A stretch of 19,279 nucleotides of DNA from Betaproteobacteria bacterium. Lineage in GTDB: Bacteria; Pseudomonadota; Gammaproteobacteria; Burkholderiales; SG8-41. Every line of letters starts with the position of its first letter. Within the stretch, counting starts at the first letter, position 1. Below are positions 7,718 through 16,037 of the stretch, in pieces. The translations under genes were made by a program, and so were the position numbers. The notes below the pieces were generated by a model. That model was not told where the DNA came from and did no database searches. It saw nothing but the letters and a program-made list of their open reading frames with translations. The stretch covers positions 1 through 19,279 of the forward strand of contig JANXRI010000003.1 of assembly GCA_025353085.1 (NCBI GenBank), read 5' to 3'.

Positions 7718-8491
7718 TTATTCCCACAGCCTTTCAGGCAACGGCAAACCGGCGAGATCTTCGGCAGTAAGCGGCTTATCAGCCTTGATGTTCAGGCGTT
7801 CGAGCACGGCGGCAAGCTGCCGGGTGTGCTGCGCCGAGTGCCAGGTCGAGCGCTCGAATAACATCCAGAGCGGTTGCATGCCGAAAAACGTTTTCACTTT
7901 TTGCTGGCACGATTTGTCGGCGAGCCCGTTCCACCATTTTTCGATGCGCGCGATCACCTCGTCGCCATAGCGTGCGATTGCTTCCCCGGTCGTGAAGGCG
8001 CCGTCAGCGGGCGGCACGTTGGCGAGCTGCGTCGCATATTCAACCCCGTCGACCGCGGTTTCGAGATAAGCCTCGCCAATGCGAAACACATGGTGGCCCA
8101 TGAGACGGATCGAGCGCTCGCGATTCGCTATGACGAGTTCATTCATCCGATCGTCGGGCATCTGACGGATCAGACGCTGCGCTGCGCGCAATACATTGAC
8201 CCATTTGACAATCAACTGTTCCGGCGGCAGCGGCGTGTGACCGGTGCCCTGCAAGCCGACAAACTCGGCGACGTCCTCGAGATTCTGGCCGAATACAAAC
8301 TGGTCGCCGCGCGCGACGACCGGCACATTGCGCACGCCGAAAGCAAGCAGTTTTTCGCGCCCGCCCGCATCGTTCAATACATCGATGGCGACGAAATCAA
8401 CGTTTTTTTTCGAAAGAAACTCTTTCGCTCGAAGGCAGCTACTTCATCCAGGCTGGGTAAAGAGAATGAACTTGTCGGCGACTGTGCCCAT
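7718..8491 (-). CDS. Glutaredoxin-DinB fusion selenoprotein (Sec at residue 16)
   Basis: Read from ATG 8491 through an in-frame TGA at 8444-8446, this gives 257 residues. Residues 1-80 are a glutaredoxin fold: strand KFILFTQPG, redox motif U16-S-S-C19 where ordinary glutaredoxins have CxxC, then LRAKEFLSKKNVDFVAIDV and the cis-Pro loop RNVPVV (54-59). Residues from about 95 form a DinB/YfiT-like four-helix domain with the metal-type histidines H133/H134 and H218, H222 (WHSAQH). DinB-superfamily enzymes include thiol-dependent metal transferases and isomerases, so a built-in selenol donor is plausible (inference). Without Sec decoding only a TTG start at 8377 would be called, removing the catalytic residue and the first strand. 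The ribosome binding site is weak (GGA 7 nt upstream). It stands alone on the minus strand. Confidence 0.88.
8411..8427 (-). promoter_or_regulatory. Predicted SECIS hairpin of the glutaredoxin-DinB selenoprotein
   Basis: In the mRNA a perfect 6-bp stem CGAAAG/CUUUCG (8422-8427 with 8411-8416) closes a five-base loop AGUUU, which contains GU and starts 22 nt after the UGA at 8444-8446. UU and AA pairing could extend it across a CGAG bulge. The upper-stem-plus-GU-loop design and distance match bacterial SECIS elements, though the helix is more AU-rich than that of the UGSC gene. Confidence 0.62.
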
Positions 8492-8689
8492 GATGGCGTC
8501 CGGGGAAGGGTGGAGGAGTGCGGCAGCGTACTACCGGCTGCATTAATGCGTCAAGCGCGACAGCGGCGTAGTGCGCACACGGACAGGAATCAGTTCTCGA
8601 CGTTGCGGTCAATGATGAAGCAGTCATGCCCGGCGGGTTCGACGGAAAGAGCCGGCTCGCGCACTTTCAATCGAGTGGAGAGGGCAACT

Positions 8690-9033
8690 ATGTTGCGGCT
8701 TGTGCAACGCATTGTGGCGGTGCTGCTCATGCCGCATGGTTACGGCGCCTATGCGCAAGCCGATTATCCGAATAGGCCGGTGAAGGTTGTCATCGGCTTT
8801 CCGGCTGGCGGGCCCACCGACATCGTGGGGCGTCCTTTCGCGGCGCGACTTTCGCAACTGACCGGGCAGCAATTCATTATCGAGAACCGCGCGGGCGCGA
8901 ACGGCGTGCTCGCAGCCGAGTATGTGTCGAAATCCGCCGCCGATCGATACATCAAAACTTTTCGATGTTTCTGCGCAATGAGTATGGGCGCTGGGGCAAA
9001 GTCATCAGCGCGGCGGGCATTCGGGCGGATTGA
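8690..9033 (+). pseudogene. Bug-family gene with large internal deletion and frameshift
   Basis: ATG 8690 follows a GAGAGGG ribosome binding site and encodes a normal signal peptide (cleavage near AYAQA), the motifs PNRPVKVVIGFPAGGPTDIVGR, FIIENRAGANGVLAAEYVSKSAAD, and then breaks. About 90 residues in, the sequence jumps to the extreme C-terminus of the family in another frame: codons 8965-9030 read MFLRNEYGRWGKVISAAGI and end at TGA 9033. Roughly 200 middle residues, including the ligand-binding HxPYKG region, are gone, so it cannot make a functional receptor. The C-terminal piece shows that the ancestor was a full-length Bug gene. Confidence 0.88.
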
Positions 9034-9086
9034 GGCGGCACCGCTGCAGTCTGTTACCTTAGCGTTCCAAATATCACGAATTCCCC

Positions 9087-9109
9087 GCCCGCTTCAGTGG
9101 GGAGCGGGC
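9087..9109. repeat. Stem-loop in the gap between Bug pseudogene and cysK
   Basis: GCCCGCT (9087-9093) pairs with AGCGGGC (9103-9109) around a nine-base loop. No T run follows on either strand, so terminator function is doubtful. It may be the remains of the pseudogene's 3' region. Confidence 0.35.
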
Positions 9110-9200
9110 GAGCGGAAAGCATTTGGTTCACGCAACTCATTTCTTGCGGCTGCCTCCTCACTCGACCTGTCCATTGAGGGTGGCGGGACTTTGTTAAATT

Positions 9201-9212
9201 GCAGTTAACTGC
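9201..9212. promoter_or_regulatory. 12-bp perfect palindrome just upstream of the cysK ribosome binding site
   Basis: GCAGTTAACTGC is fully self-complementary and ends 1 nt before AAGGAG (9214-9219), the cysK Shine-Dalgarno. It could be an operator or an mRNA hairpin limiting translation. No regulator can be named. Confidence 0.3.
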
Positions 9213-9224
9213 CAAGGAGTTTCC

Positions 9225-10157
9225 ATGAAAATCGCGAACAGCGTTACCGACTTGATAGGCAACACGCCTCTCGTGCGGATCAACCGGCTCACCCACGGAT
9301 GCGCGGGCGAGGTGCTGGCGAAACTCGAATTTCAGAATCCGGGTGCGAGCGTCAAGGACCGCATCGGCTTGTCGATGATCGTAGCCGCGGAGCAGGCGGG
9401 CCGCATCAAGCCCGATACGATCATTCTCGAGCCCACGAGCGGAAACACCGGGATTGGGCTGGCGATGGTCTGTGCGGCCAGGGGTTATAAATGCACGCTC
9501 GTGATGCCCGACACGATGAGCAAGGAGCGGCGCATGGTGTTGCGCGGCTACGGCGCCGAACTCGTGCTGACGCCGGGCGCCGAGCGCATACAAGGCGCGA
9601 TCAAAAAGGCCGAAGAAATGGCGGCCGCCGATTCGCGCTATTTTATTCCGCAGCAATTCGAGAATGCCGCGAATCCAGAAGCGCATCGCAAAACCACCGC
9701 TGAGGAAATCTGGAACGACACCGATGGCAAGTGCGACATATTGATTTCCGGCATCGGTACCGGCGGCACGATTACCGGCATCGGCGAAGTCATCAAAGCG
9801 CGCAAGCCGTCGTTCCAATGCATCGCAGTCGAGCCCGATGCGTCGCCGGTGCTCTCGGGCGGCCAGCCAGGTCCGCACCCGCTCCAGGGCATAGGCGCGG
9901 GCTTCGTGCCGAAAATACTCAACACCAAAATCTACGACGAAGTCGTGCGCGTCAAAAACGACGATGCGATGAACTTCGCGCGGCGCATGGCGAAGGAGGA
10001 GGGATTGCTCGTCGGGATTTCATCGGGGGCGGCGATGTGGGCTGCGATTGAAATCGCCAGGCGCCCGTCGAGCAAAGGCAAAATGATCATCGTGATCATT
10101 CCGTCATTCGGCGAGCGTTATCTTTCAACGCCACTGTTCGCGGGGCTTGCCGATTGA
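9225..10157 (+). CDS. cysK: Cysteine synthase A (O-acetylserine sulfhydrylase)
   Basis: 310 aa PLP enzyme forming cysteine from O-acetylserine and sulfide. The PLP lysine is K44 in NPGASVKDRIG. The substrate loop TSGNTG is at 71-76, the phosphate-binding GTGGTITG at 178-185, and SSGAA lies near the C-terminus. All are canonical, as is the length. Start ATG 9225 has AAGGAG 6 nt upstream. It is flanked by a Bug pseudogene and a converging Bug gene, so it seems monocistronic. OAS sulfhydrylases can also take selenide, but nothing here shows that this one has a selenium role. Confidence 0.95.
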   Translation: MKIANSVTDLIGNTPLVRINRLTHGCAGEVLAKLEFQNPGASVKDRIGLSMIVAAEQAGRIKPDTIILEPTSGNTGIGLAMVCAARGYKCTLVMPDTMSKERRMVLRGYGAELVLTPGAERIQGAIKKAEEMAAADSRYFIPQQFENAANPEAHRKTTAEEIWNDTDGKCDILISGIGTGGTITGIGEVIKARKPSFQCIAVEPDASPVLSGGQPGPHPLQGIGAGFVPKILNTKIYDEVVRVKNDDAMNFARRMAKEEGLLVGISSGAAMWAAIEIARRPSSKGKMIIVIIPSFGERYLSTPLFAGLAD

Positions 10158-10174
10158 TCGCGCGGTAACAATTT

Positions 10175-10198
10175 CCACTGACTCCGGAAAATCAGTGG
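10175..10198. terminator. Possible bidirectional terminator hairpin
   Basis: CCACTGA (10175-10181) pairs with TCAGTGG (10192-10198) with a 10-base loop, in the 77-nt gap between converging cysK and a Bug gene. T runs beside the stem are short (ATTT on each strand). A run of eight A at 10214-10221 would read as U8 for the minus-strand gene but is not directly next to this stem. Confidence 0.45.
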
Positions 10199-10234
10199 AT
10201 TTGATCCGCCGCGAAAAAAAAGGTCGTGAGGGAC

Positions 10235-11197
10235 TTACTCGATCTTAATGTTGCCCTTCTTGATAATGTCCGTGTAACGCACCTGTTGTTCTTTCAAATA
10301 TTTCCCGAAGTCGCTTGGGCGCCGGTAATCGACTTCGACGCCGACGTTCATTAATCTCTCGAGCACCTCGGGCGACTTCATGGCGGTCTCCGCAGCGGCG
10401 CCCAACTTCTCGACGATGGCTTTGGGCGTGCCGCCGGTGACCATCACGCCGATCCATGCGGCGGCATTAAAGCCGGGAAGATTGGCCGTCGTTGCCAGCG
10501 GTTCGATGCCGGGCGCGAGCGCGCTCGGCCGGTCAATCGAAATGCCGTAAGTCTTGAGGCGCCCCGATTTCACATGCGGCATCGTCGCCGACACCGTTTC
10601 AAATGCGTACGCGACGCGTCCGCTGATGACATCGGTCAGCGCCGGCACGCTGCCTTTATACGGGATGTGCGTGACTTGCACGCCGGCCATGTTATTGAAA
10701 AATTCCGCGATCATGTGGGCAGTGGCGCCGGTGCCCGATGACGCAAACGTATATTTGCCTGGATTCGCTTTGAGCAGCGCGACAAAATCACGCGCATTCG
10801 GCGCCGGGAATTGCGGCGCGGTCACCAGCAAAAATGGCGCCACGCACACGTTCGCGACCGGCGCCAGTTCACGTTCCGGGTTATACGCGGTTTTTTGCAG
10901 CAGCGGATTGATCGAGACCGGCCCGCTTGATGCGGACAGCAGCGTATAGCCATCGGGCGTTGCCTTCGCGGCGACATCGGTGCCAATCATGCCGCCTGCC
11001 CCGGCGCGGTTGTCGATCACGATTTGCTGCCCGAGGATTTCCGCCATTTTCTGCGCCATCACGCGGCCGACCAGATCGGCGGCCTGTCCGGGCGGCCACG
11101 GCACGATCATGCGCAGCGGGCGATTCGGGAAATCCTGCTGGGCGCACACGGCGCCGCCGACAATCCACATGACCGCGAATAAAACGATGCGTTTCAT
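10235..11197 (-). CDS. Bug/TctC-type periplasmic substrate-binding protein
   Basis: 320 aa; ATG 11197 with GGAGGGG about 4 nt upstream. The signal peptide is MKRIVLFAVMWIVGGAVCA, then QQDFPNRPLRMIVPWPPG. Family motifs: VIDNRAGAGGMIG, TPDGYTLLSAS, VTHIPYKGSVPALTDV. In the first loop it has PPGQAADLVGR, where most paralogues in the window have a GG(G/S)xD type sequence, a change close to the ligand pocket that suggests a different ligand. It ends KKGNIKIE. Transcribed alone, divergent from the lipoprotein gene; the 274-nt gap between them has no feature I can support. Confidence 0.92.
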   Translation of the reverse strand: MKRIVLFAVMWIVGGAVCAQQDFPNRPLRMIVPWPPGQAADLVGRVMAQKMAEILGQQIVIDNRAGAGGMIGTDVAAKATPDGYTLLSASSGPVSINPLLQKTAYNPERELAPVANVCVAPFLLVTAPQFPAPNARDFVALLKANPGKYTFASSGTGATAHMIAEFFNNMAGVQVTHIPYKGSVPALTDVISGRVAYAFETVSATMPHVKSGRLKTYGISIDRPSALAPGIEPLATTANLPGFNAAAWIGVMVTGGTPKAIVEKLGAAAETAMKSPEVLERLMNVGVEVDYRRPSDFGKYLKEQQVRYTDIIKKGNIKIE

Positions 11198-11471
11198 TAA
11201 ACCCCTCCGGTTGATTGGCGGCTATGGTGCCGTTTATTGCTGCAACCCGTTCAATTTGCCCCAGCTTGCACGCAATGTCAAAGCGTTAGATTGACTCGCT
11301 GTTGTGGCCTGTCGCCAGCCCCGTCATCGCGATCAGCGATGCCTGCGCGCTACAAAATTACCCCGAGCTCACGCGCGAATCCGGTGGAACGCACGCACGA
11401 AATTGCACTCTAAACTAACCACATTCCGCGGTTCTGTCGGCGGGAAATTTTATAGCAAATTGGAGGTCGTC

Positions 11472-12245
11472 ATGCGCAGATTGCTGTTGTTGGGGTTTAT
11501 TCTATTGAGCGCGGGGTGCGCCACATCCGTCGACAACGCATCGAGCACGTCGCTGGTTGCAGTGCCCGTCAACGCACCGGCCGTCCCCCGTGTCGGCGAC
11601 AAAGTTTTATATATCGTGCGCAATGCTTACAACGGCGAACTCGTCGGCCAGGTCGAATACCGCGTCGAGAAGGTAGATAGCGGCCGGTCGGTTTTTGCGG
11701 TAGACCCCGGTTCAACGTATCCCGCACCGCCGCGCACCGAAGTGTTCGCCGCCGACGGCAACTGGCTGCGCCATCCGCTGGTCAATCACAACCAGATGAT
11801 CGAGTACGAGTTCATGCAGCCGTTTCCGGCCTATGTGTTCCCGCTTGAAACCGGGCGCGCGTGGTCGCAGCGCGTGAATGCCAGAAACACCGTGACCGGC
11901 AAAGTAAACAGCGTGCGCGTCGATGGTCAGGTACTCGGCAGCGAGCGCATCGCGACACCCGCGGGCGCTTTCGACACCGTGAAAATTCGCCGCCGGATTT
12001 ACGCAGGCGATTGGGATGGCTTTTTGCTGGAAACCCATATCGTCGAAACGGACTGGTATTCGCCCGATCTTGGCCGCTCCGTGCGCCTCGAGCGCAATTC
12101 GACCTGGCTCGACACGAGTCGCGGCGCGGGTGGCGGTGGTATCCTTGGCTTTAATAACAATCAGCAGATGCGCGGCGACTGGCTGATCTACGAGTTATCC
12201 GGCGTGCCCGCAGTCGCCCAACGCCCCGCTGCGGTGCCCCGATGA
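11472..12245 (+). CDS. Predicted outer-membrane or periplasmic lipoprotein, function unknown
   Basis: 257 aa from ATG 11472 with GGAGG 7 nt upstream. A lipoprotein signal MRRLLLLGFILLSAGC carries a lipobox with C16 as the lipidated cysteine. The next residues are T, S, V, with no Asp at +2, so outer-membrane sorting is expected. The body is rich in beta strands (VGDKVLYIVRNAYNGELVG, VFPLETGRAWSQRV, LETHIVETDWYSPDLGRSVRLERNS) and ends in a Gly/Asn-rich stretch and a proline-rich tail. I do not recognise a named domain. Upstream in-frame starts are possible (the frame opens at 11304) but they lack a signal peptide. Confidence 0.85.
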   Translation: MRRLLLLGFILLSAGCATSVDNASSTSLVAVPVNAPAVPRVGDKVLYIVRNAYNGELVGQVEYRVEKVDSGRSVFAVDPGSTYPAPPRTEVFAADGNWLRHPLVNHNQMIEYEFMQPFPAYVFPLETGRAWSQRVNARNTVTGKVNSVRVDGQVLGSERIATPAGAFDTVKIRRRIYAGDWDGFLLETHIVETDWYSPDLGRSVRLERNSTWLDTSRGAGGGGILGFNNNQQMRGDWLIYELSGVPAVAQRPAAVPR

Positions 12246-12274
12246 ACATCAGCGTGTGACCGCTGATCGCTCGA

Positions 12275-12804
12275 TCATTTCGCGCCGGTTAATGTGACCC
12301 AGCGGGCGACCGCGCGCGCGATCGCGGCGGTGCCGGCGACATTCACGTTACCGGGCCAACGATCGCTCGCCGCGTGAAAGTTGGCATTGGCGCCGGCCAT
12401 CGACAAGACGTGCGCGCCATGGTCCGTCAGGTCGCGACCTTCGCCGGACACGGCGCTGATCGGCTCAACGCGAATAAACCCGGCGGGATAGCCTTCACTT
12501 GTTAACAGGTCGCGCATTTGCGCACCGACGCGTTGAGCAGCGTGTATCCATCAGCGCTCGCCTTCGCGACCACCGCAGTGCCGATTACCGAATTGGCGCG
12601 CGGCCGGTTCTCGATGATGACGGGCTGCTTTAAACGGGTTGAAAGTTTTTGGCCGAGATGGCGCGCGAACAAGTCGGGCGACGTGCCCGCGGGCAAAGGG
12701 ACGACGATGCGGATCGGGCGCTCGGGCCACGCCGCGGTCGCGACATTCACCGCGATCGAGCAACTCGCGAGGGCCTATGCGACAATTCGGGCCCGTCGGT
12801 GCAT
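12275..12804 (-). pseudogene. Fused remnant: Bug N-terminus joined to a hydrolase-like C-terminus
   Basis: ATG 12804 opens a signal peptide that meets TAG after nine codons (MHRRARIVA-stop-ALASCSIAV). The same frame then encodes a Bug N-terminal domain, WPERPIRIVVPLPAGTSPDLFAR, VIIENRPRANSVIG, SADGYTLLNAS, and stops abruptly near 12520. Overlapping the break, another frame (12517-12275) encodes 80 residues ending NFHAASDRWPGNVNVAGTAAIARAVARW, which resembles the C-terminal part of an M28-type metallopeptidase or similar hydrolase (tentative). A deletion evidently removed the rest of both genes. With a nonsense codon, a lost C-terminus and a frame change, it is non-functional. Confidence 0.8.
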
Positions 12805-12876
12805 GTAGCGGTTTGGCGTTGACAACGTGAAATTCCGGCCGGCGCGGCCGCAGCGTTACGGGCATTAGGTGCGCGA

Positions 12877-12908
12877 CGGCCGACATTGTGGGGCCGCCGC
12901 TTTTTTTT
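12877..12908 (+). terminator. Weak terminator or attenuator-like hairpin before the MFS gene
   Basis: CGGCC (12877-12881) pairs with GGCCG (12892-12896) across a 10-base loop and is followed by CCGC and eight T (12901-12908). The stem is short. It lies between a TTGACA at 12819-12824 and the MFS start, so it could be an attenuator, but no -10 box is visible. Confidence 0.3.
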
Positions 12909-12930
12909 CGCAATTTTCGAACGACCCTCC

Positions 12931-14166
12931 GTGAAAAATACTTTCCGTGCCCTCGCGGGACGCGATTTCCGTTTGTATTTCCTGGGCCAATGCGTGTCGC
13001 TCGTCGGCACATGGGTGCAGCAGGTCGCGTTCGGCTGGATTGCCTATCGCGTGACTGGCTCCGCTTTCATGCTCGGATTAGTCGCGTTTTCCGGGCAGAT
13101 CCCGTCGCTCGTATTGTCGCCGTTCAGCGCGTCGCTGACTGACCGCTTCAGCCGCCGCAGTGTGCTGGTCGTGATCCAGGTGGTGCAGATGGCGCTCGCT
13201 GCATTGCTTGCGGTGCTTGTCTGGCGCGGCGATATTTCCGCGTGGGTCCTCGTGCTGGCGTCGCTGGTGTTGGGCGTGACCGCCGCCATTGAAATGCCGG
13301 TGCGCCAGGCGTTTACGCCGGACCTCGTGCGCGATCGCGCGCTGCTCACTAACGCGATTGCGCTCAACTCGGTGACGTTTAATGCGGCGCGCCTGGTCGG
13401 TCCGGCAGTCGCCGGCGCCGTGCTCGCGTCGTTCGGCGAAGCCGCGTGTTTTGCCATTAACGCGCTGTCGTATATAGCGACGATTTATACGCTGCTCGCG
13501 ATTCACCCCGCGCCGGCGGCGCATGGCGACGGCAAAACCTCGATCCGCGAAGGCGTGCGCTACGTGCGCCGGTTTGCACCCGCGCGCTGGGTGATTATCA
13601 CGGTGGTCGTCGCGAGCTTCGGTCTGGCGCCGTACCTGACCTTCATGCCCGTTTATGCCAAAGACATTCTCAACGGCGGGGCCGATACGCTTGGCATGCT
13701 GATGGCGTCGACCGGCCTGGGCGCGCTCTCCGCGGCACTCTATCTTGCCAACCGCAAGTCCGTCGAGGGACTGGGCATTTGCATGGTCGCCGGCTGCTGC
13801 GCAACGGCCGCCGCGTCGATCGCGTTTGCGTACAATCATCTGCTGTGGCTCGCGTTCCCCCTGCTGATCGTGTCCGGCTGCGGCACGATTATCGTCGTCA
13901 CGTCGTGCAACATCCTTTTACAGTCAATGGTGCCCGACAACCTGCGCGGCAAAGTGATGGCGCTTTACACGATGTCGTTCATCGGCGTATTGCCGGTCGC
14001 GAGCCTCGTCGCCGGCGCGATCGCGCATAGGGTGGGAGTAGCACCAGTGTTTGTGCTGTCGGGACTGCTCTTCGCAATACTGGGCGGGAGCCTTTATCGC
14101 AAACTGCCGGCACTGCGCGAAGCCGCGCATCCGGTGCTGCGCGCGAAGGGCTTGCTGCATCACTAG
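12931..14166 (+). CDS. MFS transporter of the EntS-like (MFS_3) type
   Basis: 411 aa from GTG 12931; a GTG at 12886 would add WGRRFFFAIFERPS, partly encoded by an eight-T run, and is less likely. The start VKNTFRALAGRDFRLYFLGQ and SLVGTWVQQVAFGWIAYRVTGS are characteristic of this exporter family, as is the loop LTDRFSRRSVLVV between helices 2 and 3. About 12 hydrophobic segments are visible to the end. Family members export siderophores or drugs; the substrate here is unknown. It stands alone on the plus strand, and no siderophore genes are nearby. No good ribosome binding site is visible. Confidence 0.88.
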   Translation: MKNTFRALAGRDFRLYFLGQCVSLVGTWVQQVAFGWIAYRVTGSAFMLGLVAFSGQIPSLVLSPFSASLTDRFSRRSVLVVIQVVQMALAALLAVLVWRGDISAWVLVLASLVLGVTAAIEMPVRQAFTPDLVRDRALLTNAIALNSVTFNAARLVGPAVAGAVLASFGEAACFAINALSYIATIYTLLAIHPAPAAHGDGKTSIREGVRYVRRFAPARWVIITVVVASFGLAPYLTFMPVYAKDILNGGADTLGMLMASTGLGALSAALYLANRKSVEGLGICMVAGCCATAAASIAFAYNHLLWLAFPLLIVSGCGTIIVVTSCNILLQSMVPDNLRGKVMALYTMSFIGVLPVASLVAGAIAHRVGVAPVFVLSGLLFAILGGSLYRKLPALREAAHPVLRAKGLLHH

Positions 14167-14169
14167 GTC

Positions 14170-14196
14170 AAAAAAAAGTGATGTGGCACTCACATC
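14170..14196 (-). other. Terminator-shaped hairpin in minus orientation after the MFS gene
   Basis: GATGTG (14180-14185) pairs with CACATC (14191-14196) with a five-base loop; on the minus strand eight T follow two bases later (14170-14177). No minus-strand gene lies immediately upstream, so if active it would block antisense transcription into the MFS gene. Confidence 0.35.
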
Positions 14197-14385
14197 GCGG
14201 CAATGGGCAATGCGACGGTTGGCCGCACGCCTGCGAATTTCGACGCAGTAATCCGCGACTGAATTCTGAGGTGAAGTAAAGTCAGTCGGGAGGCGAGGAG
14301 TGCAATCGCGCCTCAGGTAAAAAGCCATGCTCCGCTATGAACAGCCTAAAATGGCGCACTGAATAATTTTGCGAGGAGAAATACC

Positions 14386-15357
14386 ATGCTCGTTCAAATT
14401 TTTATTTTAATTGGATGCTCGGCGACCGCACTCGTGACGGCCCCCGCGATTGCAGCGGACGCGTATCCGACGAAGCCCGTGCGCATCGTGGTGCCGTTCG
14501 CAGCAGGCGGGGGCGTCGATTTGACCGCGCGCATCCTCGCGCAGAAACTCACTGAGCGCCTCGGCCAGTCGGTCATCGTCGACAATCGCGTCGGCGCCAG
14601 CGGCATCATCGGCACGGAATACGTCGCGAAGGCGGCGCCCGACGGTTACACGCTGCTGGTCGGCTCGCAAACTTCGCAGGCGGTGGTGCCCGCGATGTAC
14701 ACCAAGCTCAATTACGATACGACGCGCGATTTTGTCGGCGTGACCGAAATCGCGGTGTCGCCGCTCGTGATCGTGATCCATCCGTCGCTGCCGGTGAAAT
14801 CGGTGAAAGACCTGATCGCGCTCGCCAAGGCGCGTCCCGGCCAACTGACGTTCGGCGCGGCATCGGGCGGCACGCCGCATATGGCGGGCGAACTCTTCAA
14901 GCTTGCAGCCAAAGTCGATCTGCTGTTCGTGCCGTACAAAGGCGAGGGGCCCGCGATCGCAGACGCATTGGGTGGCCAGATTTCAATGGTGTTTTCGAAC
15001 CTGCCCGTCGGCATGCCGCAGGCGCGAGGCGGTCGGCTGCGCGCGCTCGCGGTCACCAGCCGGCAGCGCGTGGCCACGGCGCCGGACGTTCCGACCGTCG
15101 CCGAGTCGGGCTTGCCGGGTTATGAAGCGAGCACCTGGTTCGGTTTGTTCGCGCCGTCGGCGACACCGCGCGACATTGTTGCAAAGCTCAATGCTGAATC
15201 GATCGCTGCGTTGAACGGCGCTGACATTAAAGAGCGCATGGCGGGGCAGGGTCTTTTTGTGGTTGCCAATACGCAGGAGCAGTTCGCGGAGTTTTTGAAA
15301 ACCGAAATTCCCAAGTGGGCGAAGATCGTGAAGGACGCGGGCATTACACCGCAATAG
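14386..15357 (+). CDS. Bug/TctC-type periplasmic substrate-binding protein
   Basis: 323 aa; ATG 14386 with GAGGAG 7 nt upstream. The signal peptide runs to PAIA (residue 23), before ADAYPTKPVRIVVPFAAGGGVDLTAR. Other motifs: VIVDNRVGASGIIG (R-V-G in place of the common R-x-G-A), APDGYTLLVGS, LLFVPYKGEGPAIAD (F in place of the usual HxPYKG histidine) and KWAKIVKDAGI. The altered HxPYKG residue may change ligand choice. The gene is 16 nt from the foldback repeat that fills the gap to the next, converging Bug gene. Confidence 0.92.
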   Translation: MLVQIFILIGCSATALVTAPAIAADAYPTKPVRIVVPFAAGGGVDLTARILAQKLTERLGQSVIVDNRVGASGIIGTEYVAKAAPDGYTLLVGSQTSQAVVPAMYTKLNYDTTRDFVGVTEIAVSPLVIVIHPSLPVKSVKDLIALAKARPGQLTFGAASGGTPHMAGELFKLAAKVDLLFVPYKGEGPAIADALGGQISMVFSNLPVGMPQARGGRLRALAVTSRQRVATAPDVPTVAESGLPGYEASTWFGLFAPSATPRDIVAKLNAESIAALNGADIKERMAGQGLFVVANTQEQFAEFLKTEIPKWAKIVKDAGITPQ

Positions 15358-15372
15358 CGGGGATTAACATCT

Positions 15373-15474
15373 CCGGGTGGCAGACCCGGGGCTGGTTCAT
15401 TCGCCGGGGGCAGCCCGGCAGCTGGTCACTTTCTCTTGCGGTTAAAGCTTTTCCGGTGGCAGACCGGAGGCTGG
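15373..15474 (+). repeat. Cluster of three REP-like hairpins, GGCAG loop and GCTGG tail (copy A, left)
   Basis: Three perfect 6-bp hairpins share the loop GGCAG but have different stems: CCGGGT/ACCCGG (15373-15389), GCCGGG/CCCGGC (15403-15419), TCCGGT/ACCGGA (15452-15468). Each is followed one base later by GCTGGT. Variable stems with fixed loop and tail suggest recognition of a folded single strand, as for REP elements. Confidence 0.8.
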
Positions 15475-16037
15475 TCACTTTTCCTGCGCGGCCAGGAAAA
15501 GTAACCAAAAGGAGGCCGCCCCATGGTGAGTCGCGCCTTGGCGTTCCTTGCGTTACTCGCCAGGTTCGGGGTCTCGCAAAACTCGCTCGATAAATGAGAA
15601 AACACGATTGGGATTGCGAGCTCAGACAGTTCCTCGACCACGGCACCGAACCCGCCTGCGTTACTCAGCGACTCACGAAGGGGTCTAAAAAACGGGCGGC
15701 ATCGAGTTAGGAATCAGCGAGTGCTAATGACCATTCGCATTTAAATCAGAAATGTACAACGCAGCGGCTTGCGACTTGGATGTTGCTTGCATACTCGCGA
15801 TGCGCTTTGTTTTTGTCCCCTCGTGAGACGCCGAGCAGTCGCAGGCGTGAAAAGAGCTTTCGGCGAAGAACTGTTTGAGCTCGCAATCGTTCACGTGTTT
15901 TCTCATTCATCGAGCGAGTTTTCTGAGCCGCTTTTCACGGCGAGCAGCACAGGGAATCCCCGACAGGGGACGTCTCGCCGGGGTCGCCTTCTCTTTGATT
16001 ACTTTCTCTTGGCGACGCAAGAGAAAGTAATCAGCCC

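Noticed and set aside
8375..8377. TTG start for the DinB-type protein
   Set aside because: It falls inside a glutaredoxin fold and would delete the redox motif; the upstream ATG at 8491 through TGA gives a complete fold.
7874..9208. 444-codon open frame on the plus strand
   Set aside because: Its first part is antisense to the glutaredoxin-DinB gene. Only the segment from 8690 is meaningful, as a Bug pseudogene.
12819..12824. TTGACA as a promoter for the MFS gene
   Set aside because: No -10-like hexamer is found 16-18 nt downstream; the region there is GC-only.
15344..15646. 100-codon frames inside the foldback repeats
   Set aside because: They span palindromes, differ between copies and lack ribosome binding sites; the repeat conserves structure, not a frame.
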